A DNA stretch of 64,000 nt from Mycobacterium sp. OAS707 (GTDB lineage: Bacteria > Actinomycetota > Actinomycetes > Mycobacteriales > Mycobacteriaceae), in contig NZ_JADBDS010000001.1 of assembly GCF_014873705.1 (NCBI RefSeq), positions 1,240,001 to 1,304,000 of the forward strand, read 5' to 3'. A program made the position numbers and the translations under genes. Below the pieces are notes generated by a model. That model was not told the origin of the DNA. It was given only the letters and a program-made list of their open reading frames with translations, and did no database searches. Position 1 is the stretch's first letter. Every line of letters begins with the position of its first letter. Positions 17,846-26,606 of the stretch are shown here, in pieces.

Positions 17846-18379
17846 ATGACCGCGTCTGAGTCCCTGCTGCAGGAGATGCTCGATGAGTTTGCGCTGCGCA
17901 AGCTCGTCCATACCTACTGCCGCGCGGTCGACCGCGGCGACTTCGCGACCCTGCAAGAGCTCTACCACCGGGAGGCGGTGGACGCCCACGGCCAGATTTC
18001 GTCGGGGTCCGTCGACGAGTTCCTCAAGACGCTGGAAGCCTCGCGCCCGCACATCCGGTCGATGCAACACAATGTCACCACCGTGAACTTCGTCATCGAC
18101 GGCAACCGTGCCGAGGGCGAGATCTACACGATCGCAACGCACACTTTCGGGGCGGGCGATAGGGACGTCGATGTGATCGTCGGTGGGCGCTATCTCGACA
18201 AGTACGAAAAGCGGGACGACGTCTGGAAAATCATCGAGCGGACGATCGTGACCGACTGGGCACACCTGAACGATCCGTCGTCGGTCGATCTGAGCCACCC
18301 GATTACCCGCGGCACCCTCCAGGGCAGCCCTGGTGCCGATGATCCGTCACACCAATTCTTTTCGCTTTTTACCCGCTGA
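17846..18379 (+). CDS. NTF2/SnoaL-like protein
   Basis: A 177-residue single-domain protein of the SnoaL-like fold (residues about 8-140). Features are the N-terminal helix LHKLVHTYCRAVD-type segment, AVDAHGQISSG, and VGGRYLDKYEKRDDVWKI. Such folds serve as isomerases, dehydratases or small-ligand binders; this sequence has the Tyr/Asp/His pattern but no certain catalytic assignment. The ATG at 17846 is preferred over upstream GTG codons because the domain begins there. It ends 12 bp before the convergent DUF732 gene. Confidence 0.8.
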   Translation: MTASESLLQEMLDEFALRKLVHTYCRAVDRGDFATLQELYHREAVDAHGQISSGSVDEFLKTLEASRPHIRSMQHNVTTVNFVIDGNRAEGEIYTIATHTFGAGDRDVDVIVGGRYLDKYEKRDDVWKIIERTIVTDWAHLNDPSSVDLSHPITRGTLQGSPGADDPSHQFFSLFTR

Positions 18380-18391
18380 TCTGCCGAACCC

Positions 18392-18712
18392 TCAGGTCGG
18401 GCAGTAAGCAGTCTTCGCAATGGCGACCAGGCGGACCACCAGGTCGGGCTGTACGCCGGGCTTCTGGCGAAGGATCTGTTGTGACACCGCCAGCGACGAA
18501 TTCCCATGCGTGAGTTGCCTGCAGATCGCACGCCCGATCTGAATCATGTCGCTGTCTCCGGTGGGACAGGCGAAAGGCCCTTGGCCACAACCCAATCCGC
18601 TGGCATTGATCAAACCGAGGTAGTTGTCGTCGTTAGCATCGGCGCCTGCCGTTCCTGCCAACGCCAACGACGCGGCTGCCGCGACGACGATCGATACGAA
18701 CACGCCTTTCAC
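18392..18712 (-). CDS. Secreted DUF732-domain protein
   Basis: A 106-residue exported protein. A signal peptide (VFVSIVVAAAASLALAGTAGADA) is cleaved near residue 23-25. The DUF732 region follows with DDNYLGLINASGLGC and four Cys in total, probably two disulfides. DUF732 proteins are common in mycobacteria and have no known function. A GTG at 18712 is taken as the start because the signal peptide begins there; the frame is open upstream but has no signal-like content. The gene lies downstream of the hydrolase-cyclase gene on the same strand. Confidence 0.82.
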   Translation of the reverse strand: MKGVFVSIVVAAAASLALAGTAGADANDDNYLGLINASGLGCGQGPFACPTGDSDMIQIGRAICRQLTHGNSSLAVSQQILRQKPGVQPDLVVRLVAIAKTAYCPT

Positions 18713-18770
18713 ACCAACAACATAGTTGGCCTTCTCACGCTCGGCCAGGTGGCGGGCCGAGAGGGCAAGT

Positions 18771-20345
18771 TCAAGCGTCGAGCGCGCTGACTGGCGTAGG
18801 TGCTGGGCCGCGGCCGGTGGCCGGAGCGAGGCGAGCCATTCCGCGCAAGATCCACGGTGTGCGCCTGGCCATCGCGGCCACGGCGCGGTCTGAGCGGCGC
18901 ATCGCGGTGCGAGCGCTGGGGGTCGGAGTTGACACCAACTCGGCCTCGGCCGATCCCACCGGAGGCCCGTTGCGATCGACCGCCAGTAATTTCCAGGTGC
19001 CGGGCACCCCACGCAGTTCCAGAGTGCCGCGGTCCTCGAAGCCCGTGCCCGAGCCAACGACCAGGTCACGAACTGTGCGGGAGACGAGGATCTCCCCGGC
19101 GCCGGCCTGCTCGAGAATTCGCGCCGCGATGTGTACTGCGATTCCGCCGATCTTGTTGTCGAGCAGTTCGCACTCGCCGGTGTGAATGCCCGCGCGGATC
19201 TCGACACCGAGTCTCTCGGCGTCAGCATGCAACGCTTCGGCGCAGCGGATCGCATGCGTCGGGCCGTCGAACGTCATGAGATGTTCGTCGCCGGTGGCCT
19301 CGACCACGGAGCCGCCGAACTGTTCGGTCAGCGCTGCCGTCGTCTCACGAAAGCGGAGCAGCACCGCACGCCACCGTTCGTCTCCGGCGTTCGCGGCGCG
19401 TTGCGTGGAGCCGACGATGTCGGTGAACAACACGGTGCGCAGGGCGCGACGCATCGGCGACGGCGCGGTATGGCTGCCGGTGAGGAACTCCTCGACTTCG
19501 GTCAGGACCTTGTCGGGATCGGCGAGCCAGGGCGCGTGGTCGCTGCCCTCGACTTCTAGCATCCGCGCACCGGGGATGTGGTCGGCGATGTAACGGCCAC
19601 ACTGCACCGGAACGACCTCGTCGCGCGCATGGATGATCAGGGTCGGCACGCTGATCGTCGGCAGGATCGGGCGCACATCCATCCGGAACATCGCTTCCAT
19701 TGCCGCACGCGCCATCCCGGGGCTGGCGCTCATTCGCTCCACCATTGCCAGCAGGCGTATCGAGCGCACCGACGGCAGCAGGCCCTTGGCCGCCTCGCCA
19801 CTGCCCCACGTCGAGACGGCGGCGCGGCACCAATCCTGCCAGCGGACCAGTTGCTGCATCGAGGGCGTGTAATCCGCACCCAGCTCGGGCAGAAGGCGTG
19901 CCCGCACCTCGGCCGGCTCACAGTCCAAGTCATCCCAGCCATCGGCGAATGCGTACGCGGAGGTGCCGGTGAGAATCAATGCCCGGGTTCGCTCCGGTCG
20001 TGTTGCAGCGAAGAAGATGGAGGCCGGGCCGCCCTCACTCGCCCCGAAGAGGACCGCCTTTTCGAAGCCGACGGTGTCCATCACAGATTCGATCTCGGCC
20101 GCTCGATCATCGAGCGTGGGAATTTGCGGCACCGGGTCCGACAGTCCCGCGCCGGCCTTATCGAACAAAAGGATGCGACAGAACGTGGAGAGCCGCTCGA
20201 AGAAGGCCACGAATTCAGGCATCGTCCAATACAGCTCGATGTGGCTGGCGAAGGATCCACCGACGACGAGCTCGATCGGCCCCTCGCCGAACACTTGGTA
20301 TGCCAGGCTGAGATCGCCGCAGGTAGCGTACGCAGTTTCTGGCAT
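18771..20345 (-). CDS. Alpha/beta hydrolase-class III cyclase fusion (LipJ-like)
   Basis: A 524-residue two-domain protein. Residues about 1-290 are an alpha/beta hydrolase with nucleophile motif GASEGG, acid in HARDEVV and His in GSDHAPW. Residues about 305-460 are a cyclase domain with the first metal Asp in LFTDIVGST. The second block reads EATGDEHLMTFD, so the usual Lys is Glu and GDG is GDE; the transition-state Asn is His (AVHIAAR). The architecture matches mycobacterial Rv1900c/LipJ, itself non-canonical. A C-terminal extension of about 60 residues is Arg/Pro-rich. Cyclase activity cannot be assumed. Confidence 0.9.
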   Translation of the reverse strand: MPETAYATCGDLSLAYQVFGEGPIELVVGGSFASHIELYWTMPEFVAFFERLSTFCRILLFDKAGAGLSDPVPQIPTLDDRAAEIESVMDTVGFEKAVLFGASEGGPASIFFAATRPERTRALILTGTSAYAFADGWDDLDCEPAEVRARLLPELGADYTPSMQQLVRWQDWCRAAVSTWGSGEAAKGLLPSVRSIRLLAMVERMSASPGMARAAMEAMFRMDVRPILPTISVPTLIIHARDEVVPVQCGRYIADHIPGARMLEVEGSDHAPWLADPDKVLTEVEEFLTGSHTAPSPMRRALRTVLFTDIVGSTQRAANAGDERWRAVLLRFRETTAALTEQFGGSVVEATGDEHLMTFDGPTHAIRCAEALHADAERLGVEIRAGIHTGECELLDNKIGGIAVHIAARILEQAGAGEILVSRTVRDLVVGSGTGFEDRGTLELRGVPGTWKLLAVDRNGPPVGSAEAELVSTPTPSARTAMRRSDRAVAAMARRTPWILRGMARLAPATGRGPAPTPVSALDA

Positions 20346-20429
20346 GACATGAGCGTAATTGACGGGCGTGCTGGCACTCTCGACTTTGACATAGCCGCAA
20401 CGTGAAAGGTGTTGACGGCAACAACAGAA

Positions 20430-20478
20430 AACCCGATACCGCCCGGACCGTCACATGACGGCCCGGGCGGATCGGGTT
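20430..20478 (-). terminator. Long hairpin downstream of the DUF4189 gene
   Basis: A nested stem of 22 bp interrupted by single mismatches or bulges: AACCCGAT, CCGCCCGG and CCGTCA pair with TGACGG, CCGGGCGG and ATCGGGTT around a 2-base loop. On the minus strand it starts 16 bases after the DUF4189 stop and is followed by TTCTGTTGTT. Confidence 0.7.
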
Positions 20479-20493
20479 AAGGGCGACTGCGGA

Positions 20494-21219
20494 TCAGAAG
20501 TATGTCGTCGCCGTCGTGCTGGTGCCGTTGTCACAGGTGATCGTGACGGTCCAGTTCCGGAACTGCGGGACGGCCGGAACAATCCTCAGGTCGTACGAGG
20601 AGTTGGCCGCCAGCGCGAAGCTGCGGTTCACATTGTCCGTCGCGTAGGTGCACTGCGACGACACTCCGCTGCGGTCGGTGATGTGAGCCTGAAGACCACC
20701 CAGGATCGTCTTGAACGAGACCGTCGGCCCCAGCTTGGGCGCGGGGGGTTGCGGCGGATCGATCGGCGGCGGCGGCGGAGTCGTGGATCCGTTCGAGCAA
20801 CCCGACACGATGACCTTCGCGCCCGTCTGGTTCTGCAGCATGCCCAGAGCGGCGCTCGAGGCGGCGGCAACAGTCGAGCCTTTCGCCCCGACCTCTTCGC
20901 CATAGTTGTTCGAGGCGGCCGCTGCGCACTCATTTGTGCCGATGACGACGGTCACGCAGTGGCTGCCACCGTTGTTGACGCAGTTGGTGAGCGCACCCTG
21001 AGCGGCGGCATCCTGGGTGCCGGCGATCGATGAGCCTCCGGCCATCGTGACTGGCGGGTTCTCGTTGATGTATCCGAGTGCCAGTGCGACGTACTGGTCT
21101 GCTGCGTTCGCGGGTGCGGCGGTGCCGACCAAGCCGGCGACGGTCGCGGCCGCAGCCAGCAGGATGGCGGCGTTGGTCCGGCCTCGCCGGCTCGGACAGA
21201 CCTTGTTGGTGATTGTCAT
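20494..21219 (-). CDS. Secreted DUF4189-domain protein
   Basis: A 241-residue exported protein. The signal peptide has a basic start and AAILLAAAATVAGLVGTAA, with cleavage after the Ala-rich ANAA near residue 40. The DUF4189 domain (about 42-140) carries repeated AA[SG]..A and Cys pairs (ALTNCVNNGGSHC). A proline-rich linker (TPPPPPIDPPQPP) leads to a C-terminal beta domain of about 75 residues with a Cys pair. Function unknown. The 222 bp between its start and the ssrA terminator hold no gene that can be supported. Confidence 0.85.
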   Translation of the reverse strand: MTITNKVCPSRRGRTNAAILLAAAATVAGLVGTAAPANAADQYVALALGYINENPPVTMAGGSSIAGTQDAAAQGALTNCVNNGGSHCVTVVIGTNECAAAASNNYGEEVGAKGSTVAAASSAALGMLQNQTGAKVIVSGCSNGSTTPPPPPIDPPQPPAPKLGPTVSFKTILGGLQAHITDRSGVSSQCTYATDNVNRSFALAANSSYDLRIVPAVPQFRNWTVTITCDNGTSTTATTYF

Positions 21220-21441
21220 GATTTCTCCTGTAGGTAGTCGCTCCCCGGTCGTGAGGCGCGGGTTGGTCGAGTGGCCCTTCGGTGCGGGGTTGGTATGCGT
21301 ATTGGCCGAATCTTCGGCCCTACTCGGCTGTTTCCCGCTGCTCCAATAGTCGTGCTCAGCGAACGCCCTGGTAATGGCCGGACAGCCAGAATCCCCTGGC
21401 TCAGGGGGAGGGTTTCCTATCCGCCGAGTAAGGATCGCGCG

Positions 21442-21481
21442 GACAAAAAAGAAACAGGCCAGGCCTTTCGGCCTGACCTGT
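21442..21481 (-). terminator. Intrinsic terminator of ssrA
   Basis: Read on the minus strand: arm ACAGGTCAGGCC, loop GAAA, arm GGCCTGGCCTGT, then TTTCTTTTTTG. The 12-bp stem with one mismatch, GNRA-type tetraloop and U-tract, eight bases after the tmRNA CCA end, make a textbook intrinsic terminator, uncommon in mycobacteria. Confidence 0.92.
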
Positions 21482-21488
21482 CTTTCTC

Positions 21489-21857
21489 TGGTGGAGCTGC
21501 CGGGAATCGAACCCGGGTCCTACGGCATTCCCTCGAGGCTTCTCCGTGCGCAGTTCGCTATGTCTCTACTCGGATCTCCTGATCACGCGAACAAGTCAGG
21601 ATGACGATCCCAGTCGCTGTTTGGTTTCCCGATGCGTTCCGCGACCGAACTCATCGGTTGATCCCTCTAGACGACGCCAGGGTCCGGGTCGAGGGCAGTC
21701 CCGGTCTGACGGACCAGCTATCGCTTAGGCAGCGAGAGCGTAGTCAGCGCGATTTGTATCGGCGCTTAATTGGTTGCAACGACGCTTACGGTGGTCTCTT
21801 GCCTGCACCGGCACGCTTCCCTTGATTCGATGCGCGAAGTCGAAACCGTTCAGCCCC
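21489..21857 (-). ncRNA. ssrA: tmRNA (transfer-messenger RNA)
   Basis: A 369-nt tmRNA that rescues stalled ribosomes with SmpB. The 5' GGGGCTG pairs with 3' CAGCTCC to form the acceptor stem, the 3' end carries encoded CCA, and the T-arm is GGGTTCGATTCCCGG. The tag reading frame is at 21763-21725 and encodes ADTNRADYALAA followed by TAA, with the usual YALAA protease signal. The 5' end begins with the typical GGGGCTGAACGG. A TAGAAT -10-like hexamer lies at 21891-21896, about 35 bases upstream. The smpB gene is 2.6 kb upstream on the same strand. Confidence 0.97.
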
Positions 21858-21864
21858 TCGCATC

Positions 21865-21883
21865 CCCGCCGACGTTCGGCGGG
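21865..21883 (-). other. GC-rich hairpin just upstream of tmRNA 5' end
   Basis: Perfect 8-bp arms CCCGCCGA / TCGGCGGG with a 3-base loop, starting 8 bases upstream of the mature tmRNA. It could belong to the tmRNA precursor leader removed by RNase P, or terminate the upstream MDMPI-type gene. No U-tract. Confidence 0.4.
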
Positions 21884-21936
21884 ACATCTCATTCTACCGG
21901 GCGGTACAACAAAGGCCAGCGAGTAAATAATCCCAG

Positions 21937-22776
21937 CTAGATCACGAATTTGAGGTGCTCGACGATCCGCCGTCCAACCGCTTCGTCGCCGCTGTAGGTG
22001 ACCGCGTCGTGGTCGACGGCTTGCCGACCGCCCGCCAACCGGGTGAACAGCAGGCCATCGAGCGTGATCGTCGCCGTCGGCTCCTGACCGCCGAAGTCGT
22101 CGACCAACTTGGCCCTGCCGTCGACGGCGACGTTGATCGTCCGGGCCAGCGGCCCGGTCAGGACGATGGCCACCCGCGATCCCTCCGGTGCACCGCCGAG
22201 CTTGCCGACGACGAACCCCATGCTCGCCGTCATCTCGTCGAGGGCCAGCCGCGACGCCGGTCCGGTCGAGTCCGCGGCAGGTTGACCAAGCGCATCGCGA
22301 ATGTCCTGCAGATGCATCCAGCAGTCGAAGTCGCGCACCCGCATGAACCGGCCGTATGTGTCGGGACCGGCGGGCGTCAGGATGACCTCGTTCCAGTCGG
22401 ACTCGCTCATTGCCGTCAACTGCTCGCGGCGCTTGGCAGTCGTGCTGCGAAAACGGTCGAGCAGGTCGGCTGGGCTGCTGCCGCGGAACTTGAGAATCCA
22501 GCGCTCGTTCAGCACGCCGATGTCATTGCAGACGTGTTCGAGCGTCGAGATGTCGATGTCGACATCCGGCGTCGCAACACCCTGCAGCATCGACTCCGCG
22601 CCGATCAGGTGGGCCGTCACATCGTGGACGGTCCAGCCCGGCAGCGGGGTGTGAGCCTGCCACTGCTCGTCGTCCAGACCGGCGAGCACCCCGTCGATCT
22701 CGTCCCACACGGCGAACAGGCCGGCAAGTACATCGGATTTGTCGAGGGTTGTCACGGGGCGCGAAGGGCTGCTCAC
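21937..22776 (-). CDS. DinB/maleylpyruvate isomerase N-terminal-type protein
   Basis: A 279-residue protein of the mycothiol-dependent maleylpyruvate isomerase N-terminal (DinB-like four-helix) group. The N-terminal part shows WTVHDVTAHLIG and DFDCWMHLQDIRD; these His residues, one per helix, fit the metal site of the family. The C-terminal about 100 residues resemble an SCP2-like domain (ATITLDGLLFTRLAGGR). Members perform mycothiol-dependent reactions; substrate unknown. It shares a 136-bp region with the divergent DUF427 gene. A second DinB-like protein of the same superfamily is encoded at 45999. Confidence 0.82.
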   Translation of the reverse strand: MSSPSRPVTTLDKSDVLAGLFAVWDEIDGVLAGLDDEQWQAHTPLPGWTVHDVTAHLIGAESMLQGVATPDVDIDISTLEHVCNDIGVLNERWILKFRGSSPADLLDRFRSTTAKRREQLTAMSESDWNEVILTPAGPDTYGRFMRVRDFDCWMHLQDIRDALGQPAADSTGPASRLALDEMTASMGFVVGKLGGAPEGSRVAIVLTGPLARTINVAVDGRAKLVDDFGGQEPTATITLDGLLFTRLAGGRQAVDHDAVTYSGDEAVGRRIVEHLKFVI

Positions 22777-22912
22777 TTGGCAGAAGGTAGCGCTCGCGAC
22801 GCACCCGCGCGCATGGATTGCGTCACTACCATCCGAACCCCACGCCGCGACGAATCCCCTTCGAACGACGATGCGGCAAAAAGGCGAAATGGACGTGAGG
22901 AGAGAGATTGCG

Positions 22913-23413
22913 ATGGCCCTGATGCCGAAGCCGGAGCCCGCCGAGGCCGGCCAGGAGTCGGTGTGGGATTACCCGCGGCCGCCACGCGTGGAAGAGTTCG
23001 TCGGCTCGATCACGATCGAGCTGGGTGACCAGCCCATCGCTATCGCCGCTCGCGCCTGGCGAGTGCTGGAGACAAGTCACCCACCCACCTACTACCTGCC
23101 GCGGGCCAGTTTCGCCGAAGACGCGTTGCGGCCCGCCACAGGCTCGTCGTGGTGTGAATGGAAGGGCCACGCCAACTACTACGACCTGGTGACCCCGGCG
23201 AAGACTGCGCCACGCGCTGCGTGGAGCTACGCGAATCCGTCGCCCGCATTTCGCGTCATCGCCGGCGCCGTCGCCGTGATGGCCGCGCTCGTCGATCGGT
23301 GCACGGTCAACGGCGAGCAGGTGATCCCGCAACCGGGCGGCTTCTACGGTGGCTGGATCACGAGCCGGGTGGTGGGCCCGTTCAAAGGAGTAGCCGGCTC
23401 GGAGGGATGGTGA
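22913..23413 (+). CDS. DUF427-domain protein
   Basis: A 166-residue soluble protein. The DUF427 core spans about residues 15-130, with YYLPRASFAEDAL, CEWKGHANYYDL and WSYANPSPAF as conserved blocks. The family forms a small beta-rich fold of unknown biochemical role. The ATG at 22913 follows GAGGAGAG eight bases upstream; the open frame upstream of it has no family similarity. The C-terminal about 30 residues (GGFYGGWITSRVVGPFKG) are commonly conserved in the actinobacterial version. Confidence 0.87.
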   Translation: MALMPKPEPAEAGQESVWDYPRPPRVEEFVGSITIELGDQPIAIAARAWRVLETSHPPTYYLPRASFAEDALRPATGSSWCEWKGHANYYDLVTPAKTAPRAAWSYANPSPAFRVIAGAVAVMAALVDRCTVNGEQVIPQPGGFYGGWITSRVVGPFKGVAGSEGW

Positions 23414-23427
23414 GGGTCCCCCCGTGC

Positions 23428-23526
23428 TCAAGAGTCGTCGGTTAGCAGTCGATAAACGACGTATGCCGCGAACCACGTGATGACAAGGGTGATTAGAACC
23501 AGCAGCACCTCGTAGAAGAGGGTCAT
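23428..23526 (-). CDS. Candidate 32-residue single-pass membrane peptide
   Basis: A short ATG-to-TGA frame in the gap between the DUF427 and EamA genes. The product has one uninterrupted hydrophobic helix (VLLVLITLVITWFAAYVV) flanked by MTLFYE and YRLLTDDS, the pattern of a small membrane protein with an acidic cytosolic tail. A Shine-Dalgarno match is weak (GGAC). It would be the only coding content of this gap. Function unknown; conservation in related genomes would decide. Confidence 0.45.
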   Translation of the reverse strand: MTLFYEVLLVLITLVITWFAAYVVYRLLTDDS

Positions 23527-23554
23527 ACGTCCGATGCTAGGCCGCTCGCGGCTG

Positions 23555-23615
23555 GCGAGCGTGCGCGAAATGCTCGCCAAACGCGGCGTGTCGACGTGCA
23601 GACACGCACGCTCGC
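23555..23615. repeat. Intergenic inverted repeat, possibly a dispersed element
   Basis: Perfect 11-bp arms GCGAGCGTGCG (23555-23565) and CGCACGCTCGC (23605-23615) enclose a GC-rich 39-base centre with smaller complementary blocks. It lies between the stop of the EamA gene and the small membrane ORF, both on the minus strand. It could act as a terminator or be a dispersed mycobacterial intergenic element. Only one copy with these arms is seen here. Confidence 0.5.
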
Positions 23616-23628
23616 GGTAGTTGGGAAG

Positions 23629-24450
23629 TCAGCCGGTGGCGATCATCGCCACGGCCCCGAGTGCCAACACCATCCCGGCCGCCTGCCAGCGCGTCACTCG
23701 TTCGCGCAGCACCACGATCGCCAACAGCACCGTCGCGGCGGGGTACAGCGACATCAGCACGCCTGCCAGCGACAGATAGGAGGCGTGCAGAGCCAGCAGC
23801 ATCGCGACGTTGGCACCCGCATCGAGCAGCGCCGCTAACACCGCGAGGCGAAGTGGCGTTCCGCTCGGCGGCCGCAGGTTTGCGCTCACTGCTGCGATGA
23901 TCAAGACCAGCACGCTCGCCGATAAGCGAGCGAAGACCAGCGGCCACAGCTTGGCCGCCACCGGCGCCTGATGAATCAGCACGAAGTTCAGCCCGAATGC
24001 GATGCCAGACCCGACCGTCATCCACGCCACCTTGGCCGTGAACTTGTGCGGCGTGACGTCCTTGTCCGTTGTCTCCCGCGAGACCAACACCACCGCCACC
24101 AAGGCCAGCACCACTCCGACCGCGGCGACAGGACTCGGCCGCTCCCCCAGCACCAACCCGGCGCCGACGGGGATGCCCGCCACCAGAATCGCTGTCAGCG
24201 GCGACACCATCGAGATCGGGCCCGAACCGAGCGCCGCGTAAAACCACCAGATGCCGAACGCCTGGGAGACACCGCACAGCGCACCCCAGAACACCGCCCG
24301 CTGGTCGATCTCTCCGCCGACAAGAGAGGCCAGGACGGTCAGCACCACCAGCGCGATCGGATAGGACACCAGTACGACGCGCAGCGCCGCCACTCGCCGC
24401 GACGCCAGACCGCCGATGAAATCGCTGATGCCGTAACCGAACGCCGACAA
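23629..24450 (-). CDS. EamA/DMT-superfamily transporter
   Basis: A drug/metabolite transporter-type membrane protein of about 273 residues with ten predicted helices in two five-helix repeats. The second EamA half includes SLAGVLMSLYPAATVLLA and a final LALGAVAMIATG. The start is uncertain: TTG at 24450 is used, but family N-termini begin about where an in-frame LAGPVLALLSAFG stretch lies upstream, and no better start codon is present before the smpB stop. Coupled re-initiation after smpB is possible. Substrate unknown. Confidence 0.83.
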   Translation of the reverse strand: MSAFGYGISDFIGGLASRRVAALRVVLVSYPIALVVLTVLASLVGGEIDQRAVFWGALCGVSQAFGIWWFYAALGSGPISMVSPLTAILVAGIPVGAGLVLGERPSPVAAVGVVLALVAVVLVSRETTDKDVTPHKFTAKVAWMTVGSGIAFGLNFVLIHQAPVAAKLWPLVFARLSASVLVLIIAAVSANLRPPSGTPLRLAVLAALLDAGANVAMLLALHASYLSLAGVLMSLYPAATVLLAIVVLRERVTRWQAAGMVLALGAVAMIATG

Positions 24451-24479
24451 CAGTGCGAGGACTGGGCCTGCTAAGCCCG

Positions 24480-24974
24480 TCAGCTCATGCCCTTGGCACG
24501 GCGACCCAACTCGCGCGTCACTTCACGCTGTGCGTCGCGTCGCGCCATGTCTTGGCGCTTGTCGTGCGCCTGCTTACCGCGGGCCAACGCAAGTTCGACC
24601 TTCACCTTGCCCTCGGAAAAGTACAGCGACAGCGGCACCAGCGTCAGGTTGCCGTCCCTGATCTTGCCGACCAGGTTGTCAATCTGCTTGCGGTGCAACA
24701 GAAGTTTGCGGTTGCGCCGCGGCGGGTGGTTGGTCCAGCTGCCGTGGTGATACTCGGGGATGTGCAGATTGCGCAGCCAGATCTCGCCGTCGTCGACGGT
24801 GGCGAACGCATCGGCCAGCGAGGCTTGGCCGTCGCGCAGGCTCTTCACCTCGGTACCCACCAACTGGATGCCCGCTTCGTAGGTATCGAGGATCGAATAG
24901 TTGTGCCGCGCTTTGCGATTCGTCGCGACAACTCTGTTGTTGCTGGACCTCGTCGGGTCGGCTTTCTTTGCCAT
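24480..24974 (-). CDS. smpB: SsrA-binding protein SmpB
   Basis: A 164-residue tmRNA-binding protein that delivers ssrA to stalled ribosomes. The conserved core includes [27 protein letters not shown], and IPEYHHGSW, and the basic C-terminal tail ([18 protein letters not shown]) enters the empty mRNA channel. It begins two bases after the ftsX stop, so it is part of the ftsEX transcript. The tmRNA gene lies 2.6 kb further along the same strand. Confidence 0.97.
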   Translation of the reverse strand: MAKKADPTRSSNNRVVATNRKARHNYSILDTYEAGIQLVGTEVKSLRDGQASLADAFATVDDGEIWLRNLHIPEYHHGSWTNHPPRRNRKLLLHRKQIDNLVGKIRDGNLTLVPLSLYFSEGKVKVELALARGKQAHDKRQDMARRDAQREVTRELGRRAKGMS

Positions 24975-24976
24975 GG

Positions 24977-25870
24977 CTATCTTCGGACGTAGAGCCGTAG
25001 CGTGACGTAGCCGGTGACGCCTGCCATCGCCACGCCGACGAACAGCAAGATCGGAGCGATATAGAGGATGTCAGCGTAGTCGATCCTGGCGATCAGATTC
25101 GCTTGATAAAACTGGTTGAGCGCATTCTCCAGGAACATTGCGCGAACAACGACCAGGCCGATGATCGAGATGACCACGCCGATGAACGCCGCCAGCATCG
25201 CCTCGACCAGGAACGGCAACTGCGTGTACCACCGGCTGGCACCGACCAGTCGCATGATGCCGATCTCGGTGCGACGGGTGTACGCCGCGACTTGAACCAT
25301 GTTGGCTATCAACAGGATTGCGCCGACCGCCTGCACTAGCGCCACCGCGAAGGCGGCGTTGGAAAGCCCATCGAGCACCGCGAACAAGCGGTCGATCAAG
25401 TCTTTTTGGTTCAGCACATTGAGCACCCCCGGCTGGCCGACCATCGCCTTGTCGAAGTCCTTGTGCTGTTCGGGGTTGTCGAGCTTGACGATGAACGACG
25501 CCGGGAACGCCTCTTTGCCCGCGACGTCCTTGTATTGCGGGAACTTCTTGATCGCATCGTTGTAGGCGTCGTCGCGATTCAAGAACCGCACCGACTTCAC
25601 GTCGTCGCGACCTTCGATCTTGGCGCGCAGGGCCTTACACGCGTCGCCGTCGCATGTGGGGTCGTTCGCGGAGACGTCGTTGGTCAAGAAGACCTGGCTT
25701 TCGACCCGATCCAGGTAGATCTTGCGGGAGTTGTCGGCCAGGCGCACCACCAGCAGCCCGCCGCCGAACAGGCCGATGGAGATCGCCGTGGTCAGGATCA
25801 TCGCAATCGTCATGGTGACGTTGCGACGAAAGCCGGTCAGTACTTCATTTATCAGGAAGCCGAAGCGCAC
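24977..25870 (-). CDS. ftsX: Cell-division protein FtsX
   Basis: A 297-residue permease-like subunit of the FtsEX complex, which couples ATP hydrolysis to activation of peptidoglycan hydrolases at the septum. The first helix ([23 protein letters not shown]) is followed by an extracellular domain of about 120 residues that contains a Cys pair ([12 protein letters not shown]). Three more helices make up the C-terminal FtsX domain. It directly follows ftsE with no intergenic base. Confidence 0.96.
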   Translation of the reverse strand: MRFGFLINEVLTGFRRNVTMTIAMILTTAISIGLFGGGLLVVRLADNSRKIYLDRVESQVFLTNDVSANDPTCDGDACKALRAKIEGRDDVKSVRFLNRDDAYNDAIKKFPQYKDVAGKEAFPASFIVKLDNPEQHKDFDKAMVGQPGVLNVLNQKDLIDRLFAVLDGLSNAAFAVALVQAVGAILLIANMVQVAAYTRRTEIGIMRLVGASRWYTQLPFLVEAMLAAFIGVVISIIGLVVVRAMFLENALNQFYQANLIARIDYADILYIAPILLFVGVAMAGVTGYVTLRLYVRR

Positions 25871-26563
<693 letters not shown>

Positions 26564-26606
26564 GGCTCGCCAGTGTAGCGGTGGCGCGAGCGAAGGCCGC
26601 TCAACG

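Noticed and set aside
18713..19255. N-terminal extension of the DUF732 gene into the cyclase gene region
   Set aside because: The extension is antisense-like Arg/Ser-rich sequence in another frame of the cyclase gene; the signal peptide begins at 18712.
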